Source: JAZKFP01 sp040386355 (GTDB lineage Bacteria; Pseudomonadota; Gammaproteobacteria; Pseudomonadales; UBA6940). From it: a stretch of 8,144 nt of DNA. The stretch is taken from contig JAZKFP010000285.1 of NCBI GenBank assembly GCA_040386355.1, positions 1 through 8,144 of the forward strand, in the 5' to 3' direction. Below the pieces are notes generated by a model. It saw only the letters and a program-made list of their open reading frames with translations, did no database searches and was not told where the DNA came from. The translations under genes and the position numbers were made by a program. Shown here in pieces: positions 1 to 6,590 of this stretch (the first letter of the stretch is position 1; each line of letters starts with the position of its first letter).

Positions 1-1211
1 CCAATAAGCGAGTTTAAATTAATAATCGGTAGCATAATCGCCAACACAATTACCAAAACTAAAATTCCCATAAAAACCATCATTAATGGTTCAAATAAAG
101 CAACCGATGTACTTATGAGAGTTTCCAACTCGCGTTCTTGATTGCGCGCTGCGCGCTCTAACATTTTATCAAGCTCACCACTTCTTTCGCCGCTTGCAAT
201 CATTTGTACTAGCATCGGTGGAAAGTGATCCGTTTGTGATAACGCGCGATGTAAACTGCTACCTTCACGCACGCGATCAGAAGCTGTAACGACTGCTCCA
301 CGAATAACTTCATTGGAAGCTACTTCACCAGCAATTCCCAATGCATCCACCAATTGCACACCACTTGCAGTTAAAATACTTAGGGTTCCTGCAACGCGCG
401 ATGAATTAATACTTCGGCTTAAGTGCGCAGCAAAAGGCAAACGCAATATAAGTTGATGCCATTTAAATCGAATATTTTCGGACCGCATCGCAAATTGCCA
501 ACCAAAAATTAATCCAAAAATCATTAGCAATATAAGCCACCACCAGTTGCCGACAAAATTACTAACGCCGATTAACGCTTGTGTTAAAAAAGGCAGTGCT
601 TGTCCCGAACCTTCAAAAACATTAACGATTTTTGGGACCACGAAACGCAGTAATCCAATTAAAATAGCAAGACTAAATAAAACGAGTACAACTGGGTAAA
701 TTAACGCACCTTTTATACGACGCTGCGTGTCATAAGAACGTTCGGTGTAATCTGCTAAGCGCTCTAAAATTAAATCTAAGTGTCCGGAATGTTCACCCGC
801 TGCGACCGTTGAACGAAATAATTTTGAAAAAGCTTGTGGATATGAATTCAACGCTTGGGATAATGATAAACCTTCAATCACGCGCGCTCGTACACCTAAA
901 ATAATACTATGAATTCTACCGTTTTGATGTTGTCGAGCAATTGCTTTTAGAGCTTCTTCAAGCGGTAAACCGGCTTGGACTAAGGTTGCCAATTGACGCG
1001 TTACTAATGCAACTTCGTACGCTGACATTCGACGGCGACTGGTTTTAATTCCACCAATAATGCTCACATTTTGCGCTGTCGAATGTATTTCTAACGGAAC
1101 CCAACCTTTTTCACGTAATTGTTGACGTACTTGGCGCGCGCTATCCCCTTCTAACGTACCCTTTTCCGTTCGGCCTTTTGGATTTAGCGCAGTAAAATCG
1201 AAGGCTGCCAT
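1..1211 (-). CDS. gspF: Type II secretion system inner-membrane platform protein GspF (C-terminal end cut by window edge)
   Basis: GspF is the polytopic inner-membrane platform protein of the type II secretion system. It contacts the GspE ATPase and helps assemble the pseudopilus. Reading leftward from the ATG at 1209-1211 gives MAAFDFTALNPKGRTEKGT, the usual GspF start, and 403 full codons without a stop. Two T2SSF domains are visible, at about residues 68-191 (with AGEHSGHLD) and 271-393 (with SGERSGELDKMLERAA). Hydrophobic segments lie at about 169-192, 222-241 and 372-396. The frame ends at the window edge in LPIINLNSLIG, which matches where GspF proteins normally end (about 400-405 aa), so only a few residues are missing. 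An AAAGGAA ribosome binding site (complement of 1222-1228) sits about 10 bp before the ATG. It lies 141 bp downstream of gspE on the same strand. The sequence could also suit a PilC-like type IV pilus protein, but the partner GspE and the overall form favour GspF. Confidence 0.95.
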   Translation of the reverse strand, partial: MAAFDFTALNPKGRTEKGTLEGDSARQVRQQLREKGWVPLEIHSTAQNVSIIGGIKTSRRRMSAYEVALVTRQLATLVQAGLPLEEALKAIARQHQNGRIHSIILGVRARVIEGLSLSQALNSYPQAFSKLFRSTVAAGEHSGHLDLILERLADYTERSYDTQRRIKGALIYPVVLVLFSLAILIGLLRFVVPKIVNVFEGSGQALPFLTQALIGVSNFVGNWWWLILLMIFGLIFGWQFAMRSENIRFKWHQLILRLPFAAHLSRSINSSRVAGTLSILTASGVQLVDALGIAGEVASNEVIRGAVVTASDRVREGSSLHRALSQTDHFPPMLVQMIASGERSGELDKMLERAARNQERELETLISTSVALFEPLMMVFMGILVLVIVLAIMLPIINLNSLI

Positions 1212-1352
1212 CTTGAATTAATTCCTTTGAACTATGCACTTAAAATCTACGAACTTAGCAGCTATGCATTACAAAACTATGCGTAATAAAAAACTTTGAA
1301 TTTTAATATTTGAGACGTTGTTTTACGTTCCGTGAAACTTGACCACTGTATT
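1212..1352 (-). other. gspE-gspF spacer with three CTATGC words
   Basis: This 141-bp AT-rich gap separates two co-directional genes that are often packed tightly together. Besides the gspF ribosome binding site near 1222-1228, it holds CTATGC at 1232-1237, 1262-1267 and 1277-1282 (GCATAG on the coding strand). No strong intrinsic terminator and no sigma70 promoter with both boxes is visible, so read-through from gspE to gspF is the simplest view. No ORF with a plausible start is seen. Confidence 0.4.
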
Positions 1353-2852
1353 TTAGGCTTCACGTGTAACGCGTAAAACTTCTTCAATAGAAGTAATTCC
1401 CGCAAGAATTTTACGCACACCATCTTGACGAATACTTGCACTCAACGTTCGCGCATGCCGCTCAAGTGCGGCTTCACTGTCTTGACGATGAATAAGTTCA
1501 CGCATTTCAGAATCAATAATTACTAATTCGTAAATCCCAGTTCGCCCCCGATAACCCGATTGATTGCATTCTGTACAACCATGCGCTCGACAAACGGTAG
1601 GATTTTGTTTTGGATTAACCACGAGCTCTGCCATTTCAGAGGGCGTCATCGGTTCCTCTTGTTTGCAATGCGGACACAACACTCGAACTAAACGTTGCGC
1701 CATCACACCTAATAAACTTGAACTTAATAAAAATGGTTCTATTCCCATATCATGCAAACGCGTTACGGCACCAACCGCAGTATTTGTGTGTAATGTGCTT
1801 AACACTAAATGTCCGGTTAAACTCGCTTGCACTGCAATTTCTGCGGTTTCTAAATCTCGAATTTCACCGACCATTACGACGTCAGGATCTTGTCGTAAAA
1901 TCGCACGCAAACCTCGCGCAAATGTCATATCTACTTTTGGACTTACTTGAGTTTGACCAATACCTTCTAACTGATATTCGATTGGATCTTCGACCGTTAA
2001 AATATTGCGTGTTTGATCATTTAAATATGAAAGTCCTGCATAAAGTGTGGTTGTTTTACCCGAGCCAGTTGGGCCTGTGACAAGTAAAATTCCGTGCGGC
2101 TTGGCTAATAAACTTTTTAAATTTGTTACTAGTACCGGGTCCATACCCAATAAATCAACGTTCAGACGACCGGCCTGCTTGTCGAGTAAACGCATAACCA
2201 CACGTTCGCCATTATTCGATGGCATTGTAGAAACACGCACGTCTAATTCTCGGCCTGCGATACGAATGGATACGCGACCATCTTGCGGTACCCTTTTTTC
2301 AGCAATGTCGAGTTTTGCCATAACTTTAATTCGCGACACTAACAAAGGCGCTAACTCACGACGCGGTTCTACAATTTCACGTAATACACCATCGGTACGC
2401 ATACGAATCACTAAACGTTTTTCAAAAGGCTCAATGTGAATATCCGATGCTTGTTCCCGTACTGCTTCTGCCAATACCGCATTGATCAAACGTACAATTG
2501 GCGCATCATCTTCTTGTTCCATTAAATCTTCGGTTTCGGTAATTTGATCTGCCAAACTTGCAAGATCCATTTCACCACCAATTTCTGCAACTCGATGCAT
2601 GGTTTGCGAATCGCCTTGATAAGAGGCATTTAATTCACGTTCAAAGGTTGATGAATCTAATTCACGTAAAAAAACCGGACGTCCCGTAGACCGTTGAATT
2701 TCTGCAACGACGATAGGATTTGGATACATGCGGCACAACACCATCGTTGCGGTTCGACTTACGCACTCGATCAAAACACCATGACGTTTTGCATATGCAA
2801 ACGGCAATCGATTAAAAGTTGGAATATCTTTTGGGATAGATTCAGCAGACAT
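1353..2852 (-). CDS. gspE: Type II secretion system ATPase GspE
   Basis: GspE is the cytoplasmic secretion ATPase that powers pseudopilus assembly in type II secretion. The 499-aa protein has the expected order of parts. An N-terminal region (about 1-110) precedes the N2-type subdomain with ASDIHIEP at about 135-142. The Walker A motif GPTGSGKT is at 260-267. The Asp box follows with ILTVEDPIEY at 284-293, the Walker B-like VVMVGEIRD at 325-333 and the His box LVLSTLHTN at 349-357. A zinc-binding tetracysteine follows, with C393/C396 and C426/C429 (CPHC and CTEC), which is a hallmark of GspE and PilB. Length is normal for GspE (about 500 aa). The ATG at 2850-2852 is preceded by a modest GAAGAAA ribosome binding site (complement of 2858-2864). 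gspF follows downstream on the same strand. PilB is the main alternative; it is less likely because PilB is longer (about 570 aa) and no pil gene is adjacent. Confidence 0.95.
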   Translation of the reverse strand: MSAESIPKDIPTFNRLPFAYAKRHGVLIECVSRTATMVLCRMYPNPIVVAEIQRSTGRPVFLRELDSSTFERELNASYQGDSQTMHRVAEIGGEMDLASLADQITETEDLMEQEDDAPIVRLINAVLAEAVREQASDIHIEPFEKRLVIRMRTDGVLREIVEPRRELAPLLVSRIKVMAKLDIAEKRVPQDGRVSIRIAGRELDVRVSTMPSNNGERVVMRLLDKQAGRLNVDLLGMDPVLVTNLKSLLAKPHGILLVTGPTGSGKTTTLYAGLSYLNDQTRNILTVEDPIEYQLEGIGQTQVSPKVDMTFARGLRAILRQDPDVVMVGEIRDLETAEIAVQASLTGHLVLSTLHTNTAVGAVTRLHDMGIEPFLLSSSLLGVMAQRLVRVLCPHCKQEEPMTPSEMAELVVNPKQNPTVCRAHGCTECNQSGYRGRTGIYELVIIDSEMRELIHRQDSEAALERHARTLSASIRQDGVRKILAGITSIEEVLRVTREA

Positions 2853-3037
2853 TAAAATTTCTTCATATAAAGTTTTTTACAGGACGGTAACCATATCATA
2901 GTTGCTTATTAGTAATCGTGATCCGTATCACCGATACAAAATGCAGCAGCAACTTTTATTTTTTTAATTTAAATTTCGATTTAGAAAATCCATATGGCCA
3001 CTCAATCTTTTTGAATAAACAAAGAGAAGGTAGAACA

Positions 3038-3124
3038 TTATGGAAATTTTTGGCAACAAAGACAGGTTTTAATGTGATTTTCATAGATCCACAGCATACA
3101 GATAGAACGTCTGCATCCTGTAGA
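3038..3124 (+). pseudogene. Possible scrap of an IS200/IS605-type TnpB (OrfB) transposase
   Basis: The plus-strand frame here reads LWKFLATKTGF, then NVIFIDPQHTDRT, then SASCR. This recalls the part of TnpB/OrfB proteins around the zinc-finger entry, where families show a 'WK..L..KA..AG..VI.VDPR.TS.TCS.CG' pattern. If the likeness is real, the first cysteine has become Ser (tct, one base from tgt) and the glycine after the second has become Arg (aga). The rest of the zinc finger, the DRD catalytic site and the upstream RuvC-like parts are all absent, so it cannot be functional. The likeness rests on about 29 residues read by eye. It could be chance in non-coding DNA. Confidence 0.25.
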
Positions 3125-3125
3125 T
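3087..3125. repeat. Imperfect inverted repeat just downstream of ugd
   Basis: The arms ATCCACAGCATACAGA (3087-3102) and TCTGCATCCTGTAGAT (3110-3125) are inverted complements at 13 of 16 positions, around a 7-base loop, TAGAACG. It begins about 26 bp past the ugd stop on the ugd strand, so it could fold at the 3' end of that transcript. No U-tract follows it on the minus strand, so it is not a standard intrinsic terminator. It overlaps the possible tnpB scrap. Confidence 0.45.
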
Positions 3126-3150
3126 TTACGATTTATGCAGTAACTTATAT

Positions 3151-4503
3151 TTAAACGGCCTTCAATGAATCGCCACGTCCGATTGCAAAATAGTTGAAAC
3201 CCATTTCGCGTAAACGTTTTGGATCGTATTGATTACGACCATCAAAAATAACGCTTTGCTTCATAAGTTTTTTTATCAAAGCAAAGTCAGGCTGACGGAA
3301 TAATTTCCATTCTGTCACAAGCACCATTGCGTCTGCGCCTTCTAATGCATCGTAAGGACGATCGACTAATTGCACGCGCTTTGAAGAAAACCATTCAGCA
3401 GGACAGGTACGTTCAATCGATTCTTTCGCAACCGGGTCATATCCTAAAACGGTTGCACCAGCGGCCAATAAATCTTCAATCAACGTTATAGCAGGTGCTT
3501 CGCGCGTATCATCGGTACCTGGTTTAAACGCCAAACCCCATACGCCGATTTTCAAACCCGTTAAATCTTCACCAAAAAAGTCTTTAACCTTTTTCGCAAG
3601 ACGACGTTTTTGTAGCACATTACGTTCTTCAACCGCATGTAAGATATTCGGTTTATAGCCAGTTTCTTCCGCCATATGAATAATTGCTTTCACATCTTTT
3701 GGAAAACACGATCCACCATATCCACAACCTGGATAAATAAAGGCATATCCAATGCGTTGATCAGAACCAATACCTCGACGTACATTTTCAACGTCTACGC
3801 CAAGTGCTTCGCAAAGGTTTGCGATTTCATTCATAAAAGAAATTTTAGTAGCAAGCATTGCGTTCGCAGCGTATTTTGTCATTTCTGCATCACGTACGCC
3901 CATCACTTGAATTTTGTTATGATGCATAGAAAACGGCGCGTACAGTTCAGCCATACGTTTTTGCGCCCACTCGGTTTCTGCACCAATAATTACGCGATCT
4001 GGTTTCATAAAATCGCTGACTGCATCACCTTCTTTTAAAAACTCTGGATTGCTCACGACTTCAAATCGAACGTCAACTTTTCGAGCAGCCAATCGCGAAG
4101 CAATTTCTTTGCGCACTTTTTCAGCGGTTCCAACAGGAACAGTACTCTTATCGACCACAACCACTTCATGATCTAAGGCATCACCAATTTGACGAGCTAC
4201 TTGTAAAACGTATTTCAAATCCGCTGAACCGTCTTCACCGGATGGAGTTCCAACAGCAATAAATATGATTTCAGCGTCGGCAATTGCTTCGGCCAAGTTT
4301 GATGTAAATGTTAGAAAGCCTAATTCGCAAGCCTGAATCACCATCGGTTCAAGACCAGGTTCAAAAATAGGGATCACGCCTTTTCGTAATGCAGTAAGTT
4401 TGGCTTCGTCTACATCGACACAAGCTACATGATTACCTACATCGGCAAAACACGTTCCCGTTACTAGTCCTACATACCCTGTTCCGATAACTGCAATGCG
4501 CAT
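3151..4503 (-). CDS. ugd: UDP-glucose 6-dehydrogenase
   Basis: This cytoplasmic enzyme oxidises UDP-glucose twice with NAD+ to UDP-glucuronate, a precursor for capsule, exopolysaccharide and lipid A/LPS sugars. The 450-aa protein is full length for the bacterial family. The Rossmann NAD-binding motif GTGYVG is at 7-12, with the acidic CVDVD strand end near 28-32. VGTPSGEDGSADL is at 84-96. The STVPVGT stretch is at 120-126, SNPEFLKEGDA at 151-161 and TKYAANAMLATKISF at 209-223 (K210, N214). The active-site loop GYGGSCFPKD at 261-270 carries the catalytic cysteine C266. The C-terminal UDP-binding domain has GLAFKPGTDDTREAPA near 323-338 and FDGRN at 420-424. The ATG at 4501-4503 has a good AGAAGGA ribosome binding site (complement of 4511-4517) 7 bp upstream. 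It is divergent from a GT-C glycosyltransferase. UDP-mannose or similar dehydrogenases of the same superfamily are less likely, given these motifs. Confidence 0.96.
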   Translation of the reverse strand: MRIAVIGTGYVGLVTGTCFADVGNHVACVDVDEAKLTALRKGVIPIFEPGLEPMVIQACELGFLTFTSNLAEAIADAEIIFIAVGTPSGEDGSADLKYVLQVARQIGDALDHEVVVVDKSTVPVGTAEKVRKEIASRLAARKVDVRFEVVSNPEFLKEGDAVSDFMKPDRVIIGAETEWAQKRMAELYAPFSMHHNKIQVMGVRDAEMTKYAANAMLATKISFMNEIANLCEALGVDVENVRRGIGSDQRIGYAFIYPGCGYGGSCFPKDVKAIIHMAEETGYKPNILHAVEERNVLQKRRLAKKVKDFFGEDLTGLKIGVWGLAFKPGTDDTREAPAITLIEDLLAAGATVLGYDPVAKESIERTCPAEWFSSKRVQLVDRPYDALEGADAMVLVTEWKLFRQPDFALIKKLMKQSVIFDGRNQYDPKRLREMGFNYFAIGRGDSLKAV

Positions 4504-4547
4504 TAGATTGTCCTTCTTTCTGATCGACCTGACTGAGGAGTGGCGCT

Positions 4548-4575
4548 ATCTTAACGATTTATGTGTCCTGCGCAA
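4548..4575 (-). promoter_or_regulatory. Candidate sigma70-type promoter of ugd
   Basis: On the ugd strand, TTGCGC (complement of 4570-4575) and TAAGAT (complement of 4548-4553) are separated by 16 bp. The -10 box matches four of six consensus bases and the -35 box three of six. Transcription would start about 35-40 bp before the ugd ATG, leaving room for the AGAAGGA site. The -35 box overlaps a perfect 15-bp palindrome. Confidence 0.35.
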
Positions 4576-4586
4576 AATGATTTTGC
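4572..4586. promoter_or_regulatory. Perfect 15-bp palindrome in the divergent promoter region, possible operator
   Basis: GCAAAAT-G-ATTTTGC is a perfect inverted repeat of 7+1+7. It overlaps the putative -35 box of ugd, which is a usual place for a repressor or activator site. No regulator gene is adjacent, so any binding protein is unknown. Confidence 0.35.
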
Positions 4587-4593
4587 CGAAGGT

Positions 4594-4659
4594 GCCTTAC
4601 TCAAGGCGTCTGTGCACCCGTTTATTACGGACTCTTGAGAGCTAGCGCAAGTCGTCCGT
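4594..4659. repeat. Two further hairpins in the divergent ugd / glycosyltransferase spacer
   Basis: GCCTT-ACTC-AAGGC at 4594-4607 is a perfect 5-bp stem with a 4-base loop. A larger one spans 4627-4659: ACGGAC (4627-4632) pairs with GTCCGT (4654-4659), and inside it CTTG (4634-4637) pairs with CAAG (4648-4651), with a small internal loop between the two stems. The second is followed on the plus strand by a broken T-run (TTTCTTTT, 4659-4666), which makes it terminator- or attenuator-like for plus-strand RNA. Both lie upstream of the TTGACA box of the glycosyltransferase gene. Confidence 0.4.
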
Positions 4660-4670
4660 TTCTTTTACCC

Positions 4671-4702
4671 TTGACACACTTTCTATTCAGCCTTGCTTAA
4701 AG
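4671..4702 (+). promoter_or_regulatory. Candidate promoter of the GT-C glycosyltransferase gene
   Basis: A perfect -35 hexamer, TTGACA, is at 4671-4676. The -10 is weak: GCTTAA at 4695-4700 with an 18-bp spacer, or TTAAAG at 4697-4702 with a 20-bp spacer. Start of transcription would fall within about 20 bp of the ATG at 4725, giving a short leader that still contains the AAGG at 4713-4716. Confidence 0.3.
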
Positions 4703-4724
4703 CTCTCTTTTTAAGGCCATTTGT

Positions 4725-6350
4725 ATGATGCATGGTTCTTCACTTCCCACCTTTTCTGTAGCTACTTTGCTTATGCAAATCCTTGGCTATGCCTTATTAC
4801 CCATCGTTATTTTTATTTTAATTTGGATGGGTTTAAAGCAGCCACATCTTGAAGGTTTAGATGGGGCACATCATGTAATGGATGGTATTTTTTTTCATGA
4901 TCTGTTTTTAGATTTGCCTTGGAAAGATCCTATTGGTTACACCTACGAATATTATCGACAATATCCAGCGCTTGGATTTATTTTCTGGCCTCCATTTTTT
5001 CCGTTTATTGAGGGAATTGGATTTCATTTAGGCGGTGTACATTTACAAACTGCGTTATGGACAATGGCAGTCTTTGGGATGGTATTTGCCGCTTCAATAC
5101 TAACGTTATTACGTCCCCTGCTAGGTTTTCCACTTGCTTGGATTTCAACGGTATTTATCATTTCTGCTCCAACATTATTGCCGTATTGGCAAAGTGTGAT
5201 GCTTGAAATTCCTGTAATTGCCTTAATGGTAACTTGGGTTTTAAGTTGGAAGCATTGGATTAATAAACCAAATGCTAATCGCGTTGCTCTCGTTGTTTTT
5301 GTAGGGCTCTGTTTGATTTACACCAAGCAAACCGGCGCCATCGTCGTTATTGCTGCCTTTTTTGCAACCTGTATTTGGCATCGCCACGCGTTATTCAACA
5401 AGGCCACCGTAATAGGTGCAATTATTTTTATATTAGGTGCATTGCCTTTAATCTTTTGGACATTAAGTTTTGGATATTCAAATATTGAACAATCTATCGG
5501 TGATAACACCGAAAGCATTATGGCTGGTTACCAAGGATTAGAACGATTTTCGCGCGAGGCATGGACATTTTATCCACAAGTCGCTTGGCAAATGATTCCA
5601 ATTTTTTTAAAGCCTGGAATTGTTTTAGCACTGATTGCAATAGTTTCTAGCTTATCATTTTGGCGCAATCATCATATTTATATTCTTTGGACATTTGTTT
5701 TTTACATTTTATTTTCATATTTTGATAATCGTTCTGAACGTTTTGCAGTTTTAATTTGGCCTGCAATTGCAATATTAAGCATTGCGGGTTGGATGTGGCT
5801 TGCAGAAAAAATTGTTAAATTTGTTTTTAAAAATGCGCGAAGTAAAATTTATTTTGTAGTGCCTTTTACTTTAATATTGATGACTGTGTTATTAGCCACT
5901 AGTGTTTTACAATTGCAACAAGCCGTAGCAGCGCCTTTTAAAGGTGAAAGAGGAATTGCACCATTAGTCATGGAAATTCAGCCTTCGGCAAGCCCTGCAA
6001 ATGTGATGTATTTAGGGAAATTCCGACAATTATTTGTGTATTATTTGCGCGTTCAAGACAGTGCGCGTCGACGTTATTTATTACAAGGTGAAGATATTTT
6101 GGCCGCTTATCCTTGGCCTAAAGCTCTAAAAGATTTTCATGTCGAATATGTAATACGTGAAAAATCATCTGATATAGCAATGCCAACTCAACCTTTGAAA
6201 GAATTAGAATTAATTCGAGAAAGTAGTTTTGAATTAGATGGCCGAGATATTCCTGTAGAAATTTGGAAATATGCCGGTAAGTTTTCAGAACAACGCGCGG
6301 AGATTAATTTACAGTCGAAATTAATTAAGCCACTGAGGGCGGAAAAATAA
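4725..6350 (+). CDS. Multi-pass membrane glycosyltransferase, GT-C fold (GT39/ArnT-like)
   Basis: This is probably an inner-membrane glycosyltransferase that uses a lipid-phosphate sugar donor on the periplasmic face. The 541-aa protein has about 11 hydrophobic segments, at roughly 18-37, 112-130, 136-155, 157-176, 187-202, 204-217, 228-250, 295-312, 317-333, 340-358 and 377-396. A soluble tail of about 145 residues follows. After the first segment comes a large loop with LDGAHHVMDG (45-54) and YYRQYPALGFIFWPPFFPF (76-94), the layout of GT39/GT83 proteins, where an acidic residue (here D46) in this loop is catalytic. MLEIP at 159-163 and NRSERFAVLIWPAIAI at 335-350 are also typical of the fold. 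The ATG at 4725 is favoured over the one at 4728 because AAGG (4713-4716) is 8 bp upstream. The divergent neighbour ugd suggests a glycan pathway. The sugar and acceptor cannot be read from the sequence. The DETRY-type motif of ArnT is absent, so aminoarabinose transfer is not claimed. Confidence 0.75.
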   Translation: MMHGSSLPTFSVATLLMQILGYALLPIVIFILIWMGLKQPHLEGLDGAHHVMDGIFFHDLFLDLPWKDPIGYTYEYYRQYPALGFIFWPPFFPFIEGIGFHLGGVHLQTALWTMAVFGMVFAASILTLLRPLLGFPLAWISTVFIISAPTLLPYWQSVMLEIPVIALMVTWVLSWKHWINKPNANRVALVVFVGLCLIYTKQTGAIVVIAAFFATCIWHRHALFNKATVIGAIIFILGALPLIFWTLSFGYSNIEQSIGDNTESIMAGYQGLERFSREAWTFYPQVAWQMIPIFLKPGIVLALIAIVSSLSFWRNHHIYILWTFVFYILFSYFDNRSERFAVLIWPAIAILSIAGWMWLAEKIVKFVFKNARSKIYFVVPFTLILMTVLLATSVLQLQQAVAAPFKGERGIAPLVMEIQPSASPANVMYLGKFRQLFVYYLRVQDSARRRYLLQGEDILAAYPWPKALKDFHVEYVIREKSSDIAMPTQPLKELELIRESSFELDGRDIPVEIWKYAGKFSEQRAEINLQSKLIKPLRAEK

Positions 6351-6590
6351 TAATTAGCAATTTAAATCTTAATCATTATCTCTCTTTATTCATTTTTAAA
6401 AACTCAATTGTTTGTTTAAGTTGGCTTTTAAAGGTCCCAAAACCAGATTAAATCATTCAATTTTAGCTTTTATGATCAGGCCTGTTTACGCAACCAATAT
6501 TGCACATAAAACTTTTGTATAGTTGCGCACAAATGATCTATGGTTGCGTATAAATACCTAATAAGCAACTACAAACTGTATAAGTAAGCA
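6351..6590. other. AT-rich spacer after the glycosyltransferase
   Basis: This 240-bp very AT-rich stretch has no credible ORF. I see no clear intrinsic terminator for the upstream gene. An 8-bp palindrome, CAGGCCTG, lies at 6477-6484, and a cluster of TTGCGCAA-like words (6486-6551) is listed separately. Possible promoter boxes for the fic remnant are TTGTAT (6515-6520) and TATGGT (6539-6544) with an 18-bp spacer, or the TATAAAT at 6549-6555. Both are weak. Confidence 0.4.
6486..6551 (+). promoter_or_regulatory. Cluster of four TTGCGCAA-like palindromic words, probable operator of the fic remnant
   Basis: Four near-copies of the self-complementary octamer TTGCGCAA occur: TTACGCAA (6486-6493), TTGCACAT (6500-6507), TTGCGCAC (6523-6530) and TTGCGTAT (6544-6551). 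Their centres are 14, 23 and 21 bp apart. The outer pair also forms a perfect 9-bp inverted repeat, TACGCAACC (6487-6495) with GGTTGCGTA (6542-6550). The cluster ends 40 bp before the start of the winged-helix remnant, which suggests self-regulation by that DNA-binding domain. That link is inference. Confidence 0.45.

Larger units (their letters stand above)
2853..3150. other. Spacer between ugd and gspE: gspE leader plus degenerate material
   Basis: These 298 bp lie downstream of ugd and upstream of gspE, both on the minus strand. I see no intact gene. Close to gspE, the minus strand reads TATGAT (complement of 2895-2900), a five-of-six match to a -10 box, but no good -35 box lies 16-18 bp before it. 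A short dyad, GTATC-ACC-GATAC, lies at about 2922-2934. The plus-strand frame from GTG 2918 to 3154 is open for 78 codons. Its first two thirds resemble nothing I know, and the last third may be a transposase scrap, listed separately. Confidence 0.4.

Noticed and set aside
1564..2439. Three overlapping plus-strand ORFs of 120-130 codons
   Set aside because: They lie fully antisense to gspE, whose motifs are intact, and their translations show no domain character.
3676..4038. Plus-strand ORF of 120 codons
   Set aside because: It is antisense to the catalytic part of ugd, with no ribosome binding site and low-complexity composition typical of a shadow frame.
5318..5518. Minus-strand ORF of 66 codons
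   Set aside because: It is antisense to the membrane glycosyltransferase and has no supporting feature.
4725..6350. Calling the membrane glycosyltransferase ArnT because ugd is next to it
   Set aside because: The length is similar, but the first large loop lacks the DETRY-type motif of ArnT and no other arn gene is present, so only the GT-C class is supported.
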